From an uncultured Collinsella sp. (GTDB lineage Bacteria; Actinomycetota; Coriobacteriia; Coriobacteriales; Coriobacteriaceae), in NCBI GenBank assembly GCA_902479075.1, contig CABSNK010000018.1:1-46172 (forward strand): 46,172 nucleotides of DNA, written 5' to 3'. A program made the position numbers and the translations under genes. A model generated the notes under the pieces. The model did no database searches. It saw only the letters and a list, made by a program, of their open reading frames with translations, and was not told the origin of the DNA. Positions 41,068 to 46,172 of this stretch are shown one piece after another; within the stretch, counting starts at the first letter, position 1, and every line of letters begins with the position of its first letter.

Positions 41068-42096
41068 ATGGCAGACAATAACGAGCGCACTCCACTGCTG
41101 AAGGTCGAGCACCTCTCCAAGGAGTTTCCCGCAGAGTCCGGCATGTTCGCCAAGCGTTTTTCCAAGCGCGTCGTCTCTGCTGTAAACGACATCTCTTTTG
41201 AGATTTATCCTGGCGAGACCTTTGGTCTGGTTGGCGAGTCTGGTTGCGGTAAATCCACCACGGGCCGCACTATCATGCGTCTGACCAAGCCGACCGCCGG
41301 CAAGGTGTTCTTCCAGGGCAAAGATGTTGCCGAGATGAGCAAGCATGAGATCAAGGACATGCGTCGTGAGATGCAGTTTATCTTCCAGGATCCTTATGCT
41401 TCGCTGAATCCCCGTATGACCATCGGCGAGATCGTCTCCGAGCCCATGACCATTCACGGCGTGGGCACTAAGGAAGAGCGCATTGAGCGTGTCCGCGAGC
41501 TGCTGGACGTCGTCGGTCTGAACCCCGAGCACATCAACCGCTATCCGCACGAGTTCTCCGGCGGTCAGCGTCAGCGTGTCGGCATTGCCCGCGCGTTTGC
41601 TCTGAAGCCTAAGCTGATCATCTGCGACGAGCCGGTTTCCGCTCTGGATGTATCCATTCAGGCTCAGGTTTTGAACCTGCTCAAGGAATTGCAGGACAAG
41701 TTTGGTACCGCGTATCTGTTTATTGCCCACGACCTGTCTGTTGTGCAGCATATCTCCGATCGCGTTGCCGTTATGTATCTGGGTAAGATGGTCGAGGTTT
41801 CTGACTGGAAGACGCTCTACAGCGAGCCCCACCATCCGTACACGCAGTCGCTGCTGTCTGCCGTGCCGGTGCCCGATCCGGATATCCAGAAGACACGCAA
41901 GCGCATCATCCTCGCCGGCGATCCGCCGTCGCCGCTGGATCCGCCGACCGGCTGCCGTTTCCACACGCGCTGCCCGATTGCGCAGGGTGTCTGCTCCGAG
42001 AAGCTTCCCGAGTTTAAGGAAGTTGCCCCGGGTCACTGCTGCGCCTGCCACTTCGCCGAGCCGTTCCCGATCAAGGAATCGCACATCGACCTGTAG
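41068..42096 (+). CDS. DppF/OppF-type ABC transporter ATPase
   Basis: Second ATPase (342 residues) with Walker A GESGCGKS (56-63), signature FSGGQRQRVGIARAF, Walker B LIICDEPVSALD and IAHDLSVV. The C-terminal domain keeps the cysteine motif GCRFHTRCPIAQGVC and CCACHF. GGGAGGCG precedes the ATG. It is the last gene of the operon; the palindromic element starting at 42113 follows and contains a terminator-like inner hairpin. Confidence 0.94.
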   Translation: MADNNERTPLLKVEHLSKEFPAESGMFAKRFSKRVVSAVNDISFEIYPGETFGLVGESGCGKSTTGRTIMRLTKPTAGKVFFQGKDVAEMSKHEIKDMRREMQFIFQDPYASLNPRMTIGEIVSEPMTIHGVGTKEERIERVRELLDVVGLNPEHINRYPHEFSGGQRQRVGIARAFALKPKLIICDEPVSALDVSIQAQVLNLLKELQDKFGTAYLFIAHDLSVVQHISDRVAVMYLGKMVEVSDWKTLYSEPHHPYTQSLLSAVPVPDPDIQKTRKRIILAGDPPSPLDPPTGCRFHTRCPIAQGVCSEKLPEFKEVAPGHCCACHFAEPFPIKESHIDL

Positions 42097-42112
42097 TCGG
42101 TTGTTCTCGTTC

Positions 42113-42239
42113 GGGCCCGCCCTGGTGTTACTTTTCAGAACGTCCTCGGACATGCAAGAAACCCCCGCTGCGCACTTCGTACGGCGGGGGTTTCTTGCGT
42201 CCTGCGGAGTGTTCTGAAAAGTAACACCAGGGCGGGCCC
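42113..42239. repeat. Nested palindromic element 1
   Basis: Outer arms of 29 bases (42113-42141 and 42211-42239) are perfect reverse complements. Inside, two 12-base unpaired boxes, GTCCTCGGACAT (42142-42153) and GTCCTGCGGAGT (42199-42210), flank a perfect 15-bp inner stem (42154-42168 with 42184-42198) and a 15-base loop containing CTTCG. The inner stem ends in TTTCTTGC and could stop the upstream ABC operon. The boxes recur in element 2 although the stems do not. Confidence 0.93.
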
Positions 42240-42304
42240 TACGTTAACTCGGCAGGGGGAGTGCGATTCCCTGATCGCTCGCTTAATCTGATAGGGAATT
42301 GTGT

Positions 42305-42330
42305 GAGGCCGGAGCCTTGGCTCCGGCCTC
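42305..42330. terminator. Perfect GC-rich hairpin without T-tract
   Basis: GAGGCCGGAG (42305-42314) pairs with CTCCGGCCTC (42321-42330) around CCTTGG. What follows is CCCATATAAG, so if it terminates transcription it does so weakly. It sits between the two nested palindromes. Confidence 0.5.
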
Positions 42331-42421
42331 CCCATATAAGGGCTCGGCAAAGCAGAGCCACTAAATTTGCATCAGCCCTCAAAACATGTTTGAGAACGGT
42401 GCCTGGAGTACGTGCCCCTAG

Positions 42422-42544
42422 GGCAGGAATGAGGTTGCTTTCCAACGCATTCCGCAGGGGGCGGCATTATTTTGTAGCGCGAAGCGCGGATCAAAATAAT
42501 GCCGCATGCCCGAGGACGCGTTGGAAAGCAACCTCATGCCTGCC
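42422..42544. repeat. Nested palindromic element 2 (opposite orientation to element 1)
   Basis: Outer arms of 27 bases (42422-42448 and 42518-42544) match with a single mismatch. A perfect 14-bp inner stem (42461-42474 with 42492-42505) and a 17-base loop with GCGC-GAA-GCGC lie inside. The two 12-base boxes, read on the minus strand, are GTCCTCGGGCAT and CCCCTGCGGAAT, which match those of element 1 at 11 and 9 of 12 positions. Confidence 0.93.
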
Positions 42545-42583
42545 CGAACAGGTCAGTCTACCTGCGCATTTACAAATTCGTAA

Positions 42584-42632
42584 ACTTTTTTCAAAAAAGT
42601 GCTTGCACAGTTCTCGAATCATAGGTTATTAT
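42584..42632 (+). promoter_or_regulatory. tRNA-Leu promoter with palindromic upstream element
   Basis: The palindrome ACTTTTTTCAAAAAAGT (42584-42600) lies directly before TTGCAC (42603-42608); the -10 is TATTAT (42627-42632, spacer 18). The tRNA begins 57 bases further on. The same arrangement precedes tRNA-Gly at the right end. Confidence 0.7.
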
Positions 42633-42689
42633 CTTCCACGTTGAACGCGCGGGTCCAACAAAACGAACCGCTAATCAACAACATAGCAT

Positions 42690-42779
42690 GTCGGAGTGGC
42701 GGAATTGGCAGACGCGCTAGCTTGAGGTGCTAGTGACCGCTTTTTGGTCATGCGGGTTCAAGTCCCGCCTCCGACACCA
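42690..42779 (+). tRNA. tRNA-Leu (anticodon GAG)
   Basis: Acceptor GTCGGAG pairs with CTCCGAC, followed by discriminator A and an encoded CCA (42777-42779). The anticodon stem CTAGC/GCTAG encloses loop TTGAGGT, giving anticodon GAG. A variable arm with an internal hairpin (TGACC-GCTTTTT-GGTCA) marks it as class II, and the T-arm reads GCGGGTTCAAGTCCCGC. Confidence 0.96.
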
Positions 42780-42789
42780 TCGCATTTGA

Positions 42790-42812
42790 GAAGCCTCTTC
42801 GGAGGCTTTTTT
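42790..42812 (+). terminator. tRNA-Leu terminator
   Basis: AAGCCTC (42791-42797), loop TTCG and GAGGCTT (42802-42808) are followed by TTTT. Confidence 0.88.
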
Positions 42813-42838
42813 GTTACCGATAGACGGTGGGGTCCACG

Positions 42839-45184
42839 ATGGAAACGCTTGAGCGCAACGAGTGGGCAGACGTTGCCCAACTGGTCGAGATCACGAGCGA
42901 TGCTGTCATCATCTGTGAGCTCGACGGAACCATTCTGCATGTGAATAATCGTTTGCTCGACCTGATGTGCGAGGAACGCGCTGACGTCATCGGCGGTGAT
43001 GTCAAAGACGTTCTGTACTCGTCGGCTTTTGAACGCGCGACAGAGCATCGGCTTCCTTTTGAGACCAATGGAACAAAGAGCGAGTTGATGCTCAAGTTAA
43101 GTGACGGATCGTTTATTCCCGTCCTGGTTTGTGCCGGCTCGGTTACGCCGCCTCGAATCTTTGGCCGCCGTGCGCCGCGCGTTCTGGTGGCACTCCATAG
43201 CATCGAAGAACAGTATTCGCACGACCGTCAGCTCAAGCGTGCGCTTTCGGAGCTTAGAGTGGCGAATAAGCGCCTTTCGGGCACTTTGTCGGTCATTATG
43301 AGCACGGTGGGCTCCGATGAGCTGCCCAGTTTGTTAGATACCGTTTTGAACCAGCTTGTAGGAACGCTCGATGCTTCGGGTGCCGCTATCTATTTTTCTG
43401 AGAGCGGCGGCTTTAAGCTCCGCGGTGTTTCCAAGGAGCTGCACGACAGCTACCTGCCCGAGTTTTTGCCATATGGCGCTGGCATTCCGACATATGTTCT
43501 TCGCGAGTCGCGCGCCTGTCGCTTGTCGATTCAACAGGACCTTGAGGGTGATAGGGCCGCCTCCGGTATGTTCATGGACCTGGACAATCGTTCTAAGCAC
43601 CTGCTGCGCGTGCAGGATATGCCTCCGTACCGCAGTGAAATCTGTCTTCCCGTGTTTTACGGTACGCAGATCCTTGGCGTGCTGGAAGTTGGCTGGAAGC
43701 GTCCTCAGGCACCGCTCGCCTATGACGTTAACGTGCTCGAGGTCATTTGCGATTACCTGTCTATCCAGCTGGTCGGCATGGCATCGAGCCTTCGCTCTCG
43801 TCGCACGGCCGAGCTTGGCCGCTCGCTCAATGTCTTACGTGATGAGTTGTTTACCTTTCTAGACGATTCCGCCGCGGCTACCCAGGCGGTATCGTCCGAG
43901 ATCTGCAATATGCTCAACTGCCATTTTTGCCCTGTTGAGTATGACGCCAGTCTGGACTCCTATGTCATAGATTTTGAAGGCGGCAGTCGCGTTGCTTTGC
44001 CGGACGATCCCGAGAAGCTTTTCTTTTCCACGACGGCGCCAGCGGCACGTCTGGGGGCTGGCCCTGATGGCTTTGAGGCATCTGTTTTGGGCGGCACGAG
44101 TGCCGAGGATCTTAAACACGTCCGTATAACTCGCGTTGACGAATCGATGCCTATGGGAGGCTGGCTTAGGGCGCATGGTCTGCCTTGCCAGGGTCTCTAC
44201 GTCGACACCGGCATCGAGGCGGGGCGCCCGCGCTCTGAGGGTGATGGCAAGCACAGCAACGACGCGATCGTTCCTGCTTCTGTTGCGAAAGGCCCGACGA
44301 CGCGCGCGCTTCTGCTTCGTGACGGTAGTCAAGAGCCGATTGATGACCTTGAATATGACTACTTGGTGCACTTGGCGCATGACTTTGAACTGATCTACGA
44401 GGGCGAATCTCAAAAGCGCGAGGAGCGCCATATCGCTCAGACCCTCCAGATTGGCATGAGAAATTCGCTTGGTGACGTTCCGGGTATCGCGACCGATTCG
44501 GTATACCTTTCGGCAACGAATTCGGCGTTGGTCGGCGGCGACTTCTATACTCTTGTCCGTCTTCCCGACGATTGCGCCGTTATGATTTTGGGCGATGTAT
44601 CCGGCAAAGGAATCGAGGCGGCGTCGATGTCAGCGCTCGTCAAGACGGCGCTGACGGCCTATGCCTGGGAGGGTGCTGGGCCCGCCCGTATGGCCCGCTC
44701 GCTCAATAGCATGCTCATGGGCTTTTCGAGGGTCGAGACGTTCGTGACGGCGTTTATCGCCAAGATTGATCTTAAAGCGGGTCGCGCTACCTACTGCTCT
44801 GCGGGACATCCTCCCACTATGGTCATTAGACCGTCGTCGACGCCGCTTGGCGGCGGAGAAACCCGAGGGGGAGAAGTGGAGCTCCTTGGGTGCCAATCGG
44901 GCGTGATCGGTGCCTTTGAGAGCATGGTGTACGAGACAGGCGTGTTTACGTTCGCTCCTGGTGACATGCTATTCATGTATACCGACGGAGCAATCGAAGC
45001 ACGTGATCGCTCGGGTGCTTTCTTTGGCGAGCAGCGCCTTCGTGACCTTTTGCTCTCTGTCTCGGGTGAGGGTGTATCGGGAATCTGCGGTAAGGTCTTG
45101 GGAGAGCTTGACCGCTTTACCGAGTCGGCGCTGGACGATGACATTGCGCTGGTTTCCCTTGAGTTTTTACGGGGTCGATCGTAG
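42839..45184 (+). CDS. PAS-GAF-PP2C (SpoIIE/RsbU-type) serine phosphatase
   Basis: A cytoplasmic sensor-phosphatase of 781 residues, with no membrane segment seen. Residues about 8-75 form a PAS-like domain (AVIICELDGTILHVNNRLLDLM), 160-320 a GAF-like domain, and 330-530 a second, diverged sensory region. The PP2C domain from about 545 has its metal aspartates: Asp568 in VGGDFY, Asp586 in GDVSGKG, Asp716 in YTDG and the DDDIALV segment (766-772). Such enzymes dephosphorylate STAS-domain anti-anti-sigma proteins; the next gene encodes a STAS domain with the target serine, so it is the likely substrate. The ATG at 42839 was preferred over a GTG at 42827. Confidence 0.9.
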   Translation: METLERNEWADVAQLVEITSDAVIICELDGTILHVNNRLLDLMCEERADVIGGDVKDVLYSSAFERATEHRLPFETNGTKSELMLKLSDGSFIPVLVCAGSVTPPRIFGRRAPRVLVALHSIEEQYSHDRQLKRALSELRVANKRLSGTLSVIMSTVGSDELPSLLDTVLNQLVGTLDASGAAIYFSESGGFKLRGVSKELHDSYLPEFLPYGAGIPTYVLRESRACRLSIQQDLEGDRAASGMFMDLDNRSKHLLRVQDMPPYRSEICLPVFYGTQILGVLEVGWKRPQAPLAYDVNVLEVICDYLSIQLVGMASSLRSRRTAELGRSLNVLRDELFTFLDDSAAATQAVSSEICNMLNCHFCPVEYDASLDSYVIDFEGGSRVALPDDPEKLFFSTTAPAARLGAGPDGFEASVLGGTSAEDLKHVRITRVDESMPMGGWLRAHGLPCQGLYVDTGIEAGRPRSEGDGKHSNDAIVPASVAKGPTTRALLLRDGSQEPIDDLEYDYLVHLAHDFELIYEGESQKREERHIAQTLQIGMRNSLGDVPGIATDSVYLSATNSALVGGDFYTLVRLPDDCAVMILGDVSGKGIEAASMSALVKTALTAYAWEGAGPARMARSLNSMLMGFSRVETFVTAFIAKIDLKAGRATYCSAGHPPTMVIRPSSTPLGGGETRGGEVELLGCQSGVIGAFESMVYETGVFTFAPGDMLFMYTDGAIEARDRSGAFFGEQRLRDLLLSVSGEGVSGICGKVLGELDRFTESALDDDIALVSLEFLRGRS

Positions 45185-45265
45185 ACCGCGATACTTGACG
45201 GGCAAAATCTGCGCAGCTGCAGATATGTATGCATCGAGCGAGCTCTTTTGGGGAACCATGGTCGT

Positions 45266-46012
45266 ATGAATGAGTGGAATGACATAGCGGTTTTGACGCC
45301 ACCGGGTGATGTCGACATCGCCTCGGTGTCCGTGCTGCGTCCACGGTTGGATAATCTGATCGACCGGGGCGTGCGTCGCGTTGTCATCAATTGCCAGGCC
45401 GTGGGCTTTATCGACTCGACGGGTTTGGCGTTTTTGCTTACACGTGCCAGAGAGCTCATGAGGCGAGAGGGCCTGCTTTCGCTCGTTAACGCCTCCGATG
45501 AGGTCATTCGCTTTTTGGAGATTGCCCGACTTGTCGACATCCTTCATGTTGCGGGTCCGGCGCGTGAGTCGATTCCCGCTATTCCGGTGGGAGAGTTGCC
45601 ACGATGGAGCAAGAGCGTCGAGGTCCGACAGGGTATCGAGAATCTTCCATACTATCGACATCGCATCGCCGAACTCCTTGAATCGCTTCCGTTGCGCCGC
45701 GACGAGCGCTACGATGTCGCGTTGGCGTCGGGGGAGGCGCTGGGTAATGCCTATGACCATGCGGGCGGTATCGGGTGCGTCCTGACGGTTCAGGCCTATG
45801 GCGATCGCGTCGTGGTTGAGGTGCTTGATCGGGGTGCCGGCTATTCTATCGATGGAGCGAGCGAACCGGTCGCATCTGAGGAACGCGGCCGTGGTATCAA
45901 GCTTATGCGTATGCTTGTCGATAACGTGGAGGTTGCTCGTCGTACAGACGGCACCGGCACGCGCGTGCAGATGGTGAAGCTATTTAGCGGAGCACTGGAA
46001 TCGCGTGCCTAG
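45266..46012 (+). CDS. STAS-HATPase fusion: anti-anti-sigma and anti-sigma kinase in one protein
   Basis: A 248-residue protein with two partner-switching modules normally encoded apart. Residues 1-105 form a STAS domain with the phosphorylatable Ser51 in GFIDSTGLAFLL (RsbV/SpoIIAA-type). Residues about 125-240 form a HATPase_c kinase (RsbW/SpoIIAB-type). It has the N-box Glu157-x3-Asn161-x3-His165 (GEALGNAYDHAGG), the G1 box DRGAGY (188-193) and the G2 box ERGRGIKLM (206-214). The kinase could phosphorylate its own STAS domain, and the phosphatase 81 bases upstream could reverse it. No sigma factor gene is in the window. The ATG has a weak ribosome site. Confidence 0.88.
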   Translation: MNEWNDIAVLTPPGDVDIASVSVLRPRLDNLIDRGVRRVVINCQAVGFIDSTGLAFLLTRARELMRREGLLSLVNASDEVIRFLEIARLVDILHVAGPARESIPAIPVGELPRWSKSVEVRQGIENLPYYRHRIAELLESLPLRRDERYDVALASGEALGNAYDHAGGIGCVLTVQAYGDRVVVEVLDRGAGYSIDGASEPVASEERGRGIKLMRMLVDNVEVARRTDGTGTRVQMVKLFSGALESRA

Positions 46013-46057
46013 CCAATCGCTTTAGCGCGTTTAGCCACCAAGAACACGCGGCCGGCA

Positions 46058-46105
46058 ACTTTTTTGAAAAAAGTACTTGCGTCTTTTGGATAACTCGCGT
46101 AAATT
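46058..46105 (+). promoter_or_regulatory. tRNA-Gly promoter with palindromic upstream element
   Basis: ACTTTTTTGAAAAAAGT (46058-46074) lies just before TTGCGT (46077-46082); a 17-base spacer leads to TAAATT (46100-46105), 13 bases before the tRNA. Apart from its centre base the palindrome equals that upstream of tRNA-Leu. Confidence 0.75.
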
Positions 46106-46117
46106 AATAACCTGCAA

Positions 46118-46172
46118 GCGGACATGGCTCAGTTGGTAGAGCACAACCTTGCCAAGGTTGGGGTCGCGGGTT
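46118..46172 (+). tRNA. tRNA-Gly (anticodon GCC), cut by the window end
   Basis: Visible parts are the acceptor 5' strand GCGGACA, the D-arm GCTCAGTTGGTAGAGC, and the anticodon stem CAACC/GGTTG around loop TTGCCAA (anticodon GCC). The beginning of the T-arm (GCGGGTT) is the last part seen. The 3' acceptor strand lies outside the window. Confidence 0.9.

Larger units (their letters stand above)
42097..42689. other. Gene-free region of 593 bases
   Basis: No credible protein gene is present; the open frames here run through the palindromes. It holds two nested palindromic elements, one simple hairpin, and at the right end the promoter of tRNA-Leu. Confidence 0.8.

Noticed and set aside
39841..42153. 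Long minus-strand open frame (770 codons) opposite the second ABC operon
   Set aside because: Same reason: antisense shadow of biased ATPase and permease genes.
42113..42544. CRISPR array or IS terminal repeats
   Set aside because: No repeat-spacer periodicity and no transposase frame between or beside the palindromes; the two elements differ in stem sequence.
42261..42644. 127-codon open frame through the 42-kb palindromes
   Set aside because: It passes through the inverted repeat, has no ribosome site and no recognisable protein pattern.

Overview
This window looks like a chromosomal segment from a high-GC, gut-type member of the Coriobacteriia (Actinomycetota), most likely Collinsella or a close relative. 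That is inferred from gene order and protein style, not from a database search. No phage, IS, CRISPR or plasmid genes were seen.

Left third (1-17.8 kb) is housekeeping. In order: a terminator; coaE overlapping a small SLT lytic transglycosylase; uvrB; a converging minus-strand block of two FAD-dependent oxidoreductases and an Mrp-type Fe-S scaffold ATPase; a minus-strand LTA-synthase-like membrane sulfatase; divergent uvrA; a YbaK-type tRNA deacylase; murJ with a long acidic N-terminal extension carrying repeats; and uvrC. All three Uvr excision-repair subunits therefore lie within 17 kb.

Middle (17.8-28.6 kb) reads as a sialic acid uptake and breakdown locus. It holds a Tat-type lipoprotein binding protein, a DppB-like permease, a DppC-DppD permease-ATPase fusion, a DppF-like ATPase, a CE7/AXE1-family esterase, a second protein of the same fold whose nucleophile is lost, nanA, a ROK kinase (nanK candidate) and nanE. 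Together they would import sialic acid, perhaps remove O-acetyl groups, cleave it to ManNAc, phosphorylate it and epimerise it to GlcNAc-6-P. NagA and NagB are not in the window.

Right-centre (28.7-35.9 kb) carries rapZ-whiA without yvcK, then glycolysis (gap, pgk-tpiA-gpmI) and secG. From 36.1 to 42.1 kb there is a second, conventional five-gene oligopeptide-type ABC transporter operon.

Right end (42.1-46.2 kb): a 593-base non-coding stretch holds two large nested palindromes that share conserved internal-loop boxes although their stems differ. It is followed by tRNA-Leu(GAG), a PAS/GAF/PP2C phosphatase, a STAS plus HATPase fusion (anti-anti-sigma and anti-sigma kinase in one chain), and a truncated tRNA-Gly(GCC). 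Both tRNA promoters carry the same 17-base A/T palindrome next to the -35 box.

The best candidates for new biology are the nested palindrome family, the active/inactive esterase pair in the sialic acid locus, the fused partner-switching protein, and the palindromic tRNA promoter element.
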